A DNA stretch of 64,000 nucleotides from assembly GCA_001939145.1 (NCBI GenBank), contig LSRX01000082.1:557195-621194 (forward strand), given 5' to 3'. A program made the translations under genes and the position numbers. Shown piece after piece: positions 52,326 through 63,648 of this stretch. How positions within the stretch are numbered: position 1 is the first letter of the stretch; each line of letters starts with the position of its first letter. Source of the DNA: Symbiodinium microadriaticum. Taxonomy: Eukaryota; Sar; Dinophyceae; Suessiales; Symbiodiniaceae. The notes under the pieces are model-generated. The model made no database searches, was not told the DNA's origin, and saw nothing but the letters and a program-made list of their open reading frames with translations.

Positions 52326-53467
52326 AAAAAGTCGGTGTTGGCCTGCCGGGCCGCACGGACCTCGCGAACTTCATCCTCAGCCGCGTTCCAGAGATCATCG
52401 TCGTCAAGGACTCGCTGAGAATTCACTGTGTGAGCAGGCTCGGGGTTGTTCTCGTCCACCTCGACAATCATCGGAGAAGGCTCGGATTGGTTGAGCCATC
52501 GCTGTGTGGGAGAGGGGGCTCGATGAGACGGTGCTGTCGTCGGTGTCACTCGACCGCGGTCCCCCACATCGCCTTGGCGGGAAGAGGACGCGGGAGCACC
52601 GAAACGAGGAGCCGAAGAGGCGTCGGACTCCGTCTCCATGCTGGGCCCATCGAAGAAAGGTCTTGCCGGAGATGTCGTGGTCCGTTTCGGGGGTGGTGTC
52701 GGAGACCTTGTACTCGGAGGGAAAGTCGTCCTCGGCGGGGTAGTGGATCGCCTGTTGGTCCAAGTGTAGCTCGGCCTCGATGAGCGGCGTTTCTCAGATC
52801 GTCGCGGCGACAGGTCCCTACCGCGTCCAGTCGGGGAGCGGTCTCGAAGTGCGGCTCGTCGTGACAGCTCCTCCTCCCAGACTCGTCTGGCCAGGTCGGA
52901 GGGGGCAAAGCTGGCGTACTCGTAGTAGGTGGTCCAGCTAGTGCCGAAGTGCCACTTTCTGATCGTGCTCATGCGAAATTGCATGATCGTTGCCTTGATG
53001 TATCGACGAGCTTCTTCGCGATCGACCTGACGAATGGAGCCCCCAGCTGCACCAGGATCATATAGGAAAGGAGCCATTTCTCGACGTAGTCCTTGTTGCG
53101 TTTGGATCGCGAGTGCCACAGCTTTGTCGAAGGTCTCGCCGTGTTGGTTCCAGCACCGATCTCCAAAACCGCAGGTGCCCTGGAACCATTTGTGACACAA
53201 CAAATCGGGGACCACCCAGCGTTCGGCGATAAAGTCCGGGTGAATATGCGGACAATTGGAGAGCCGATCGCAATTTCGGGATCTAATGATACGATCGCAG
53301 ATATTCCGGTTCAGCCTGGGACCAGGCACCTGGATGAGACTGCGATCCCGTACTGTCACGGGGAACTGCTCGAGGATACACCGTGGTACCTCGGCTCCCT
53401 CGGGGAGTCTCGTCTCGTCACCTTCACACAAGAAGTCGAAGAAGGATTGCGAGCGAGCAAAGGCCAT
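52310..53467 (-). CDS. two-CCCH zinc-finger protein of the element
   Basis: 385 residues from an ATG at 53,467 (MAFARSQSFF). Upstream in-frame codons lack an ATG. Two CCCH fingers are explicit: Cys57-x8-Cys66-x5-Cys72-x3-His76 and Cys91-x7-Cys99-x5-Cys105-x3-His109. CCCH fingers usually bind RNA. The rest is Arg/Ser-rich, then Pro/Thr-rich and acidic. The frame ends at TGA (52,310) just after a TTTTTTC run at which a +1 step enters the next ORF. As the first gene at the 5' end it could act as an RNA-packaging, Gag-like protein. Confidence 0.75.
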   Translation of the reverse strand: MAFARSQSFFDFLCEGDETRLPEGAEVPRCILEQFPVTVRDRSLIQVPGPRLNRNICDRIIRSRNCDRLSNCPHIHPDFIAERWVVPDLLCHKWFQGTCGFGDRCWNQHGETFDKAVALAIQTQQGLRREMAPFLYDPGAAGGSIRQVDREEARRYIKATIMQFRMSTIRKWHFGTSWTTYYEYASFAPSDLARRVWEEELSRRAALRDRSPTGRGRDLSPRRSEKRRSSRPSYTWTNRRSTTPPRTTFPPSTRSPTPPPKRTTTSPARPFFDGPSMETESDASSAPRFGAPASSSRQGDVGDRGRVTPTTAPSHRAPSPTQRWLNQSEPSPMIVEVDENNPEPAHTVNSQRVLDDDDLWNAAEDEVREVRAARQANTDFFRPLA

Positions 53468-55418
53468 CAGAATCGAGGGAGAAACCGAGGGACAGAAGCA
53501 GTAACCCCGGCAGTACGAAAGAAGAACTTCCAAGAATCTTTAGCCAAAACGGCAACGGATTCCTGGCAGTCGCATTCAATCGGAGCAGCAAATCCGCGTG
53601 CATTCCGAGAGATTTGTGAGTGTAAGCTAGGAGTTGTCATTTCGCACACAAGTGTGCTACACAACAACTTTGCCGCGCATCGGTCCGACAGACTGTAGAA
53701 GCATGGTGACAAATGTAGCCAAGCGACTCTAAGTAAGACTATGGTCAAGCAGAAGACCACGCCACAAAAGCTTGCTGCGATAGAATGAATCCACCACAAT
53801 TATGAGCATACAGACGGCAATCTTCGCGTATGCATTTGCAAAACTCTGCAAAACCAAGCCATAGCATGCCAGACAAAAACCCCTCCGAATAATATAGCGC
53901 CACGGCTAGTTTGAAAGAGCAGATGCGACAAGCCCTATGACGACAGATACAGACACAGAGGTGCTGCGTACTACAAAAAATATGGCGACGGAACATCCGA
54001 GCCGTGGAAGAAGCATGCAGTGCTAGATGACAGAAGCTGCAGAGACAGAGTACTAGCCTGAAGAAGCAAAACAGATCGTAGGTTGCACTGGCACGTGCCA
54101 TGATACTACAAGGGTGCCTGTGGCGGAAGAAGTACGACCCTGTACTGAAACGGTTCTCGTGTAATCTACCTAAGCACGATCGTGTAACTTCCATAGTCAG
54201 CATCGTAACATGTCTTGACTGTAGGATATAAGAGTACACATGCAAGTTGCGAAGCGTTAGCCAGGCTGGAAAATGAAGCCGCGCAGGCAGTAAATGGCAG
54301 CGGTGTAAACACACATGCGTAAGATGCAAGAGACCACCGAATGATGAAAGAGCCGGACGTTTGAAGACGTCCTCTTCATTCAAACCCTTTGAGGATCCTA
54401 CCTGTGCGGTGGTCTAAACCCTTCTGTCATGCTGTTCTAAAATGTGAAGCTGGCGCCAAATCTCGCATTGCTGCGGCACGCTGCGGAGGAGCTGACGTGC
54501 AGACATTTTCAGCTATCTTGAGATGTGCACTGACGCGCTGCAGATTTCGGAGTTTGAAACCAGTTTTACTGACGCGCCCACAGGCAGCAAAACACTCAAC
54601 AACTGATTGTGTCACCCAAATTCAGCACACGACGTTACGGTCTCGAAGAGAAAACAAGTCCTAGCAGTAACTTTACGTAGCCACTTCAGCCGAGCTTTAG
54701 TTGAGCCAGCAGCATGCATGGCAATCGAGACTTATGTGCGTTCGAAGAGAACGCCAGAACATCAAACACAGGGAACCAGAAAGCATTAGCATTTCTATGC
54801 ACGGCAGAAGATCCGAAAGCTTTCTCAAGTAACACACAGCAAACACAAGCATGATTCCATACCCCTCAAGCTCAGCCAAGTAGCTGCCGTAGTCGAGCAG
54901 CCGTACCCACTGATGCAAAGGGCCTTGCCCACGAGGCTTTGAACCGAACCCACAAACCCTTCAGCTCTTCTCGCAGCGAACATGTTTAGGTTTCTCGCGT
55001 GGGAACCCAGGATCCCAACAACAAGTATGACAGGCCTGGCAAACATGGATTCTTCATGGCTTCAACAGATGATGAGAGTCAAGTGACAAGCAGCAACAAG
55101 CATTGCAGCACCTTTGCGTGGACTTCCAGCCGGAAAAGGAGAACTCCACCGCGAGTGATGCTTGTTCCAAATGCTGCACGATCACATGCTTATGCACTAT
55201 CGCACTACGCAGTACTTCTTCTGTTGATTCTATTCCTTCTACTACATTATTCCTTCACCACGACCAAGACCACCATGACCACAACGACAGCTACACACCA
55301 ACAACACAAACAATCAACGCGATTGCTGCTATTACGACCATTACGACTACGACCATTACGAGTACGTCAACGACGACGACGACGACGACGACTGGGACTA
55401 CGACTACGACTGCGACTG

Positions 55419-55468
<50 letters not shown>

Positions 55469-55490
55469 ACTGCTACTGCTACTGCTACTC

Positions 55491-55527
<37 letters not shown>

Positions 55528-55629
55528 CACTACCACTACTACTACTGTCACCACCACCACCACCACCACCACCACCACCACGACCACGACCACGACCACG
55601 ACCACTGCCACTGCTACTACATGCTGCTA

Positions 55630-55694
<65 letters not shown>

Positions 55695-55710
55695 ACTGCT
55701 ACTGCTACTC

Positions 55711-55750
<40 letters not shown>

Positions 55751-55837
55751 CACTACTACTACTGTCACCACCACCACCACCACCACCACCACCACGACCA
55801 CGACCACGACCACTGCCACTGCTACTACATGCTGCTA

Positions 55838-55883
<46 letters not shown>

Positions 55884-57102
55884 TGCCACTGCTCACGCTA
55901 CAGCCGCTCCTTCGCTGCTCTGGGCCACAACGACATGATGTTATTTCTTATATGGTGGATAGAAATGATCCTTGAATCCTTATTGAGGCATGCACGCACA
56001 TCTTCAAAATGGTTCCCTTCACTCCATGTCGTCATCCTTGTCCATCTGCCTCCTCGCTTCATGCCTTTCCGCTCTTTGGTGCTTCCACAGGCCGCAAGAT
56101 GAGTCCAGTATAATACTTCTGTGCTTCCACTTGGAAGTGCTATTGATATCTGTGCTAGTCTGTACTTTCGAAGGCCTGTGGGCAAGTGTCGATAGGTGCC
56201 GGATTTCTGTGGGCCGAATAAGTACTTTGCTGTGGTTAAGCATGCGGGACATGGTACAATATTCAATGCATGTACACATGGTACACTTGTTCCTTCATTC
56301 TGCTGTAGAACCTACACTCGATCAACAGAGTTGGACCATTACTGTACTATTACTATACCAAGTATCCCGCGTTCTGTCATACGCACTGCACAAATATGCA
56401 ATAGGAGCTGCTTTCAAATTCGTTACAGTACCGTATACGTCCACACTTTTGCAAGCTGTGAATCTCTTCGTCCAAGATCCGGTGTATGAGTAGATTCAGA
56501 ATTCATCTTCTTGATTTCAAAGGGCTGCTGATGCTGTGTGTGCAACAAACAAGCAAGCAGGGGCACGGGGAAATCGTCGGAGATGGGCGTGAAGAGAGCC
56601 TCCGTTTCCGAACATAACATCACAGCTGGTCGTTGCATTCGTTCCTTCTTCCCTCTTGGCTAGCTTTCTGCCTGTCCCCCTTGCTTGCTTCATTCCTTTC
56701 TTCCCTTCCCTTCTCTTTCCATATCTGCTATCCTCCTCTCCTGACTCCTGCTAGCTAGCTTCATAATATCTGATGCTTGTGTAGCCTACATTTGGTTGCA
56801 TGTCGATTCCAACTGATCGCGCCTGTGGCAAGAACAGGCGCCAAAGATGATGGGAGCACATTGCAGTCCACCGCCTCTCATGACGGAACGCTCTGGAACA
56901 CATGAGACACTACTAAGCCTTCCAGGTGAAAATCAAAGGATCCCTGAAACAATGCTTCGGCTGAGTTGTCGTTGTATCACGATCACTGCACAGGTGATAG
57001 AGCATTGGAGTGGGGAGTGGAGGGGCAACCTCCCACACTTCGCGGGTAAAGCAAAACGTTCGAGCGAAAAAAGCCTCAAAGCCTTGCAACACATGAAGAA
57101 CC
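53468..57102. other. non-coding; triplet repeats
   Basis: No gene is recognised. It starts with the 5' end of the retroelement, whose limit is not visible. A large triplet tract occupies 55,367-55,885. A pyrimidine-rich stretch (CTTCC-type) lies near 56,640-56,740. Confidence 0.5.
55367..55885. repeat. compound CTG/CTA/CAC triplet tract with internal duplication
   Basis: Blocks of ACG, CTG, CTA, ACC and ACG triplets occur in that order twice. The marker CACTGCCACTGCTACTACAT occurs at 55,603 and again at 55,811, 208 bp later. The whole compound block was therefore duplicated, in addition to slippage within runs. Confidence 0.93.
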
Positions 57103-58662
57103 TTAAAGCAAGTCGAGGCATGCACTCCCTGCTTTCTGGCTCATCTGGGCAGCCAAGAAAGTGTGCTTCCATCCCGAAAGACATTTCATGTCGCCGGCAT
57201 GACACACAGATTCACGCACAACCTGCATCAGTGGTGGAAACGCCACAACTGGCACAGAGCGAGATGCAAGTCGAATCTGCAGTGCACACTCAGATATCGT
57301 CGAGCAGCCTGTCGCATTGCATGAGAGACCGTAGCACATTCTACGATGGTAGGCCCACCGCACATCCCGCTCATTGGGGCAGCCTGTTCCAAAATACGAG
57401 TTCAAATGCTTCCGAGGGACGATGGCAAAGGTGTCAGCAGTGTCCGATGGATACGGGAAGGTCTTTTTACGCAGAATGTGCACCGAGTTGGAATCCAAAT
57501 TTCCGAGGTTCCCGATGGGTGCCATCCAGGCCATGTCAGGACGCAATCGCAGGACCCAGTGGAATCTAAAGCCCTGGGCCTTCTCTGCCTCGGTGATCAT
57601 GTGAAGGCAGGTCTGGAACTTGGCAAACACATGGTGGCTGTTGTCTCCCGGTGTCCAGTGGCATCTTGCTAGCTTTGACCACGTGCCCGATATGCCCTTG
57701 CGCTCATCGTAGAAAGCCAGCTGGTCGGGTGGCACCATTCGAAAGGCAGCGGAAAAGTCTCGCAGCTTGCGGCCCTGCAGGTCCAGCACATAGAAGATTT
57801 GCGTCCTTGCACCCAGCGTTCGAGTCACATTCTCAGCGATGGACTTGTGCACTTCCGGCATCCAAAGACTCCTTGCCAGACCGGCGATACAGACAGCGGC
57901 CCGGAGACGGCCTTGGCCTTCCGAACTTGGGACGGCCTGAGATCTGACGGCCCTGGCTCTGAGGTCCCAAAGAAGGGCCTGGCCGGCCAGCCCCTCCCCA
58001 CCCTGCACAACGCCGGTACCTCTGGGAGGAGGCAACTGCAGGCGCCCATCCCCATGCAAAAAGATATCGGGATATGCAAGACGTAGAGACAGAGGTAAAA
58101 CTTCCTTGATTAGATTCTCAACTTGGCCACAAGCAATGACGGGAGGGAGCCACTGGTCATGCTGGAAGATGCCTGGAGCACACATGAAGACTTGCAGGTG
58201 ATTCTGGGTACCAAAAACAGACCGTCCATAGGTCGCATGCAATTCTGGCCAGTCTGCTTTGCCTAGCCGAAGCTCCCAGAATGCTCCGCCCAGTGATTCA
58301 ACACAATCCTGCCAGGCGGTTGATGCTTGCCAGTACATCTCGGAGAGCATAGACCGGTAGACTCCTACTGTTGCCACGAAGGCGCGCATGAGCAAAGGGA
58401 GCCTTTCAGACACTGCTGTTGCACAGCTCGGAGTATGATTTCCACGGCGCCGTGGTAAATTATCAGGGACAAGGCACGCGACGTCAAGGGCAGAATTGCA
58501 TGTCCTGCCCAACATATGAAGATAACTTCGGGTGCATGCGGTAGGAGCTGACCGAGAGGAGCCTCCGCAAACCTTGCAAGACTTGCTGCAGCACAGATCT
58601 GCAGAGCGAATGCCCCAGCTGCACCACTCAAGCAGCCTCTTGGAAGGCTGCTTGGCCCCCAT
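57103..58662 (-). CDS. intronless glycosyltransferase-like protein
   Basis: 519 residues, one uninterrupted frame from an ATG at 58,662. The second half is conserved-looking. AAVCIAGLARSLW (255-267) resembles the opening strand of GT-A-like domains. Next come FAKFQTCLHMITEAE (346-360) and WVLRLRPDMAW (369-379), where the RPD could serve as the acidic metal or sugar site. Later Cys residues may form disulfides. It probably glycosylates an unknown acceptor, perhaps in the secretory pathway. I infer this from motif style, not from a named family. The lack of introns contrasts with RPB1 and may reflect retroposition. The N-terminal 100 residues are less certain. Confidence 0.7.
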   Translation of the reverse strand: MGAKQPSKRLLEWCSWGIRSADLCCSKSCKVCGGSSRSAPTACTRSYLHMLGRTCNSALDVACLVPDNLPRRRGNHTPSCATAVSERLPLLMRAFVATVGVYRSMLSEMYWQASTAWQDCVESLGGAFWELRLGKADWPELHATYGRSVFGTQNHLQVFMCAPGIFQHDQWLPPVIACGQVENLIKEVLPLSLRLAYPDIFLHGDGRLQLPPPRGTGVVQGGEGLAGQALLWDLRARAVRSQAVPSSEGQGRLRAAVCIAGLARSLWMPEVHKSIAENVTRTLGARTQIFYVLDLQGRKLRDFSAAFRMVPPDQLAFYDERKGISGTWSKLARCHWTPGDNSHHVFAKFQTCLHMITEAEKAQGFRFHWVLRLRPDMAWMAPIGNLGNLDSNSVHILRKKTFPYPSDTADTFAIVPRKHLNSYFGTGCPNERDVRWAYHRRMCYGLSCNATGCSTISECALQIRLASRSVPVVAFPPLMQVVRESVCHAGDMKCLSGWKHTFLAAQMSQKAGSACLDLL

Positions 58663-60827
58663 GGCGATGAAATATGTCCCGAAAGCCGCCCCCTTTGCAC
58701 ACGGTGGTTCAGAAAGCCTTGCCGCACTTAAGTAACCTGTTCACTTTAGGCACCGAAGTTGAGGCTTGCCGAAACCTGCCAACGTATATCTGTGTTCCGG
58801 AGCGGAGATGCGCAATCCGCCGTGTTATCAGGAGATGGGTGACGTCAAGAGAACTTCAAACACGGGATCGTGATTTCTGCCGTGCCGTGTTAGAAGCTGC
58901 AGATTTACTGCTGGAGAACTAAGCAGGAGTTCCAAGTTCCAACATTCAGCAAGCCTCGTGAATGAAGGACAGCATGGCCGTGATCACGAAGATGACCCCA
59001 TGCCACCTCAAAGGTCTCATTATGATGACTACAATGTGGGGAGTATCACCAGTCACTTTCAGTCGCAAGTGGTTTCAGATGATCCCACAATTGAGTCCTG
59101 CGCGTCCTGTCTGAGACATTAATCGACGCAGTCAACCGCCGATCTTGCAACAGCGAACAAGTCCGCAGTCCGATCTCGTATCAGTCTGAAGTCCAAAGCC
59201 AAGTGCTTGCAAGAGTCACTCTTCCAAGGCCTAGGCCAAAGAGAGCATGTTTTCGCTCGGCTTGAACTGATGGCTTATACTTCAGCGTGAGTCAGGTGAA
59301 ATTTCAAGTAGTCTGAACTTGAAGAAACGGTGATGCAAAAAGGAACATCTGCCTTGATGATTGATGTCGTCGCCTTTGCCTGAAGTGATGTTTCACTATT
59401 TCCGCCATGTTAACTCGCCTATACGATGCATGCAGCCTTTTCACTTGTTTATGTCACTGGTTAGAGATCCCTGATTTTTTGAGCAAAAATGTCTTCGAAG
59501 TGAGAGAGCTCCATTTCCCAATCGTTCCTCTTCTCACGCTGGAGCCATGGGCAGGACTACAGGTGCGTCGGACTGCCGGACTGCAGGAGGAAAGAGGCGC
59601 GAGATTGCAGGTTCTGCAGACACTAAACGGAAGGGTTACAAAGAGGCACTCCGAATTGCGACACCTATGAAATCCCATAAGCATGCACCTACGGATTTTT
59701 ACAATGATGTTTCATGTTGTGGGAACGGGCTTGGCATTCTGGCAAAGTTGATGTAGGGGATACACGAGATAGGCCTTCTCTCATCAGAACCTCAAGCGCC
59801 CGGGCGCGGATGGCTGCGACCGCCGGCATGAGGAACAGGAGACCGGCCAGCATTGCCAGCGGTGCAAGGGCGAGGCCGTTCTTGCAGGGGAGAGCACGCA
59901 CTAAGATCTTGATTTCTCGTCTTAGGTTTGGGGTGGCGGAGAGAGTCTTGGCGCATCACCTGGATCCCTTCAGGATGACGTCTGGATGACAGAGTCAAGC
60001 TCCGCCAGCCGAAACGACTGAACAGATCTGAACAGAACAGCTGTCCTTGCAAATAACGCCTCCCCTGCTCAGCTGCTCGAGACGCGGGCCTCCGCCTGCT
60101 CTAGCAAAAGGCCAGAGGCAGTGTCTTCGGGCCCGAGGATCACATGGGTCCTGCACGCTTCAGACCCCAATTGCAGCAAAGGAGCCGAAATTGTGCCCCT
60201 CAAAAGCATCCACGCATTTACCACAAGTCCCAACATGCACGTCCTTCCCCTGGCTCACGCAGCAGCTTCCCTTTTGCATGAACGAGGCGTGATGCACTGT
60301 TGATCGCTTCTCAGTTCTTGAGCATCACGCCCCGTCCTGTCTTGTATTAAGCTATCGTCCTGCTTCTCGATTGTACAGCTCTACTGCGCATCGCATTGGC
60401 ACGAAGTAGTGCAGAGGCCTAGCTAGGAATCCTGCTTCCTTGCACGGCAATACAACCTTCGTGCTGTTGGTTTTGCGATGTATAGGTGGTCTCGGCTTTG
60501 CAGACGTGCAGCTGGTGTGAACATGCCTTCCCGATACTCGTGATAACACAACTCATGCCACTTCCCCGATCATGACAAAGTCTTCAACTAACATAACCCG
60601 TAAACGCATTCTGTCTCATGCTTTGTGACTGCACTGCATCCCCTGCAGCAGCCATTGTCACCGTGAGGATCATCTGACCAAGGATCATGCAGCGAGGGCC
60701 CTTCGAGAAAATACGTGGCCTCGAAGATTCAGGAACCATCGTCGAGAGGATATGGATGTGCTGACTCTTCAAGCTGGCAGATAAAGCTCAACGTCAATCC
60801 AGGAGAGCTGTAGAAACGTGTGCAGGT

Positions 60828-60872
60828 GTATGTATGTATGTATGTATGTATGTATGTATGTATGTATGTATG
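60828..60872. repeat. GTAT tetranucleotide microsatellite
   Basis: About 11 uninterrupted TATG/GTAT units. Confidence 0.97.
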
Positions 60873-62339
60873 CACATGTACATTATGCATATGATATGCT
60901 GTATGACGTATGATGTATGGTCCACGCATGCCAGCTCGAAGAAGCTCAGACGGACCAGGATTTAGCAAGCTGCGGCCCCGAGAACTTCTCTGGGCTCTGA
61001 GCCAATAGTGGCAGAGGGCAGATCGCTGTTACGCAGGTGATGCCAGGCTTTCGGCTCACTTCACTGCAAACGGAAACGGAGTGCTGAAGAAGACCCCGAC
61101 TGACAACGGTACTCTATGCAAACAAGTTGCACACTTGATCTAGCATGTCGCAACACCTTACGTGACTTCGATTGCAATTTCAATAGTCGTTTTGGGCCTG
61201 CTGGAAGCCTCTCGTGTATACGTTCAACCAGCAACGCTTTCCCTCTTCGCAAAACCTGAAGCGAGGCGGCTGCACCTGGATGGACCAGGGACTTCCTCGA
61301 TTAATGGCTGCTGGCTGGAAACGCGTGAAAAGACACTCTTGTCGTGCACAAGCTAGATCCATCTCGAAACAGATTCAGGATGTCTTGAACTTGTCAATTC
61401 TTTTCCGCGCCGTGCGTGAGTGTAATTACTTCGGTCCATGGGAGACGCAAAATCGGTGAGAGAGGACGTTCGATTGCACTGGTCCGGCTTTTTAGGCCAA
61501 GAGAACAATGGAACACCAACAACACTAGCTGCATTAACACAACGTTTCAAGGCCTATTTCACAACACTGACAGCAATTGTCATCGAGCTGTCAGGCAAGC
61601 TGCATGAACTTCTGCTTGACCTCGCCAATCAGCCAGTCGAAAGACTGCTTCGATAGCTTCTCCTGACAGGACTACCCGACTCGTCACTGGGCATCTGGCT
61701 GCAGCAATCTCATCTGCACACTGCAAGTAAATCCTTGCATGTATGTTCCGAAACAGGCGAAGCTAGGTCGTCGAGAGAAACGCTGTGTTCTATGCAGATG
61801 ACAGGGAGCCGTCCGAGGGCTCGATTCTGCAGACGTTTGCGCTCTGCAAAGCCTAAAACATCAGAGATCGTACCACAAGTTGCAGCCCTCGTGAAGCTGT
61901 TCTCTGGTCCTTCTCAAGGATTTTCCGCGACGCCAAGGCGCAGCGGAGGTGGGCGTTGAGGACGATCTGCAGTTTTTGCAGTGGACTCCGGGAGCAAACC
62001 AGCGCAGCGACGGCTCGGGAGTCTGGGCCTCTGCAGTGACTCCTCCAAGACAGTTCAAGCTGATACTAGGCCCTGAACCCAACGACTGCCGCCAAAACTG
62101 TAGATGAAAGCCTCTATCTGCCAGAGAAGTCCTAAGACAGCATCAACTTGTGCTTGAAAGGCCAATGACAGAACTGCTCCACGAATTCCAAGTTGGCCGA
62201 ACTCTGTCGGGAAGTATGAAAAGGCAAGTTGGAGAACCCACTGGATCCGAGAGCCTTCGCGTTGTCTTCCACTTCCCGTCCGATGGTGTCGCCTTCCGCG
62301 ATGGCCCTGGTCACCTTGCACTGTGAGTCTGTGTCGGTG

Positions 62340-62445
62340 AACAACACCGCACATCATCATCACCATCATCGGCAGCAGCATCATCCTCATCGTCATCCTC
62401 ATCACAATCAATATCTGCATCATCATCATCATCATCATCATCATC
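62340..62445. repeat. CAT/CATC-rich tract
   Basis: Imperfect CATCAT runs end in a pure (CAT)n stretch at about 62,416-62,440, giving a poly-Met frame on the minus strand and a poly-His frame on the plus strand. Confidence 0.93.
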
Positions 62446-62625
62446 CATCTTCACCATACGCAATACCAACGTCGGAAACAACCGCAGCAACGCAGGAAGC
62501 AGGAGCAACAGTAAGGCAAGCGCAAGCCCATCACACGATTTCCATCAACAGCAATGAGAAGAGGCGGCACAACCACCACTACCACAATGGTGGCGGCAAC
62601 ATAGCTTCGGCTTTTTCCTCTTCAT

Positions 62626-62646
62626 TAGCAACATTTTGGCTCACAG
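62626..62646 (+). other. relict dinoflagellate spliced leader (degenerate)
   Basis: The plus strand reads TAGCAACATTTTGGCTCACAG. The leader core CATTTTGGCTCA is exact. TAGC precedes it after a 2-base insertion, and the terminal AAG is changed to ACAG. If real, it marks an old retroposed mRNA running rightward. Confidence 0.4.
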
Positions 62647-62667
62647 CGGAAGATGCTTAGAGCCTCA

Positions 62668-63282
62668 TTACACTGCAGGTGCCTCCAGCTGCCTCAGCAA
62701 GTTTTCAACCTTGTAGACGATCTCCATGGGCGAATACCTGTTGTGCCGACCGCATTCGGACAGTGCTGCGCAGCCAGCACGGCGGATGCAGGCATTCACT
62801 TCTACGTTCCTCAACTTTAGAACGGGAGAATGTGGCATATTGCCGAATATATACTGGAATGAATGGCTTGCAACACTTCCAGTTTCGACGAAATCAACGG
62901 GCCTGTCTTGCGCTTCAGTGCCATCCTCGTCCGCGACACGGTTGCGAGCCCGGTCCAGCAGCCTCGACGCGAGGCAAAGCATCGCACCCACATGAATAAC
63001 ACCCCACCGCTCAATGTTTCCTTTGGCTTTACGCCCGAGACATTTCACGGTTGTTAGCAGCGCTTTCCTCACTTGAGTTTCTAATGATAATGTCAATGGG
63101 GAAATGCACAGCAAACAAAGCAGTGGCTGGCCGTGGAGTATAGCATGACAAATTTTGTTGAGCGCAGCCGGAAAGTTGTCGCTCGCAAAATGGTGATAAA
63201 TCTCGTTTTCCCGTGAACACCTGGCGATGTTGATCGGGATGTGCTGCTTTGTCTCACCATCCGGGTATACCTTGCATGACAC
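62668..63282 (-). CDS. possible gene or exon, unrecognised
   Basis: A 205-codon minus-strand frame without an ATG at its start (entered at VSCKVYPDGETKQHIPINIA), ending at TAA. Its C-terminus (NRYSPMEIVYKVENLLRQLE) is helical and protein-like. The middle is mixed and may contain a short intron. It could be the last exon of a gene whose earlier exons lie at 63.3-63.65 kb. The family is not recognised. Confidence 0.35.
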   Translation of the reverse strand: MSCKVYPDGETKQHIPINIARCSRENEIYHHFASDNFPAALNKICHAILHGQPLLCLLCISPLTLSLETQVRKALLTTVKCLGRKAKGNIERWGVIHVGAMLCLASRLLDRARNRVADEDGTEAQDRPVDFVETGSVASHSFQYIFGNMPHSPVLKLRNVEVNACIRRAGCAALSECGRHNRYSPMEIVYKVENLLRQLEAPAV

Positions 63283-63289
63283 AATAAGT

Positions 63290-63648
63290 TAGCTCTCTGG
63301 CTGTGGGCATGAACCGATCAATCGCACGCTCCATGCTGCTCATAGCCCAACTGTCGATAATGATCAACCCTGTTCGCGCGACTTGATATACTTGGATCCC
63401 AAACCTCCCATCCCGGCCTCACTGCAGATCTGCTGCTTGATGGTCTTCAGCCTTTCCCACCTTATCGCAGTGCTGAGGTAAGGGGCATCGGATGGACCAC
63501 TACTCGCTCGCGCTAGACTCGAACCGGCTCGGGTCCACCACATTCTATCGACAAAGTCTGTGGAATCTACACAGCATTTCACAAGCCCGCTCGTCTGCGT
63601 GCCAGGCTCTGCATCAAGGAGTTGCTGGTAATCACTGTTGACCTGCAA
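63290..63648 (-). CDS. possible upstream exons of the unrecognised gene
   Basis: Minus-strand segments ending ...WERLKTIKQQICSEAGMGG (to about 63,385) and, in another frame, IIDSWAMSSMERAIDRFMPT (about 63,310-63,370) look like coding pieces. Joining boundaries were not established. Confidence 0.25.

Larger units (their letters stand above)
41174..53467 (-). mobile_element. DIRS-like tyrosine-recombinase retrotransposon with C5-methyltransferase
   Basis: Most ORFs over 12.3 kb run leftward and include reverse transcriptase/RNase H plus a tyrosine recombinase with no DDE integrase. That combination defines the DIRS order. Extra modules are a C5-cytosine methyltransferase fused behind Gag, CCCH and CxxC zinc-finger proteins, and coiled-coil ORFs. 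Three spacers share a 16-nt motif absent from the tight junctions, which supports one element rather than nested ones. Several single-base frame changes and three in-frame stops suggest either recoding or early decay. Terminal repeats were not identified. The element is larger than typical 4-6 kb DIRS elements. Confidence 0.85.
58663..62667. other. non-coding stretch, no gene recognised
   Basis: The stretch contains a (GTAT)n tract, a CAT tract and a leader-like sequence (listed separately). No protein-like chain was found on either strand. Confidence 0.45.

Noticed and set aside
41030..53580. Terminal inverted repeats of the retroelement
   Set aside because: Only short words match (ACGAAAGAAG; CCT..GG..AGTCGCAT) and their spacing differs by about 20 nt on the two sides. 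Not supportable without aligning other copies.
54999..56102. A 367-codon plus-strand frame
   Set aside because: Almost entirely CTG/CTA/CAC repeat translation, with no conserved block.
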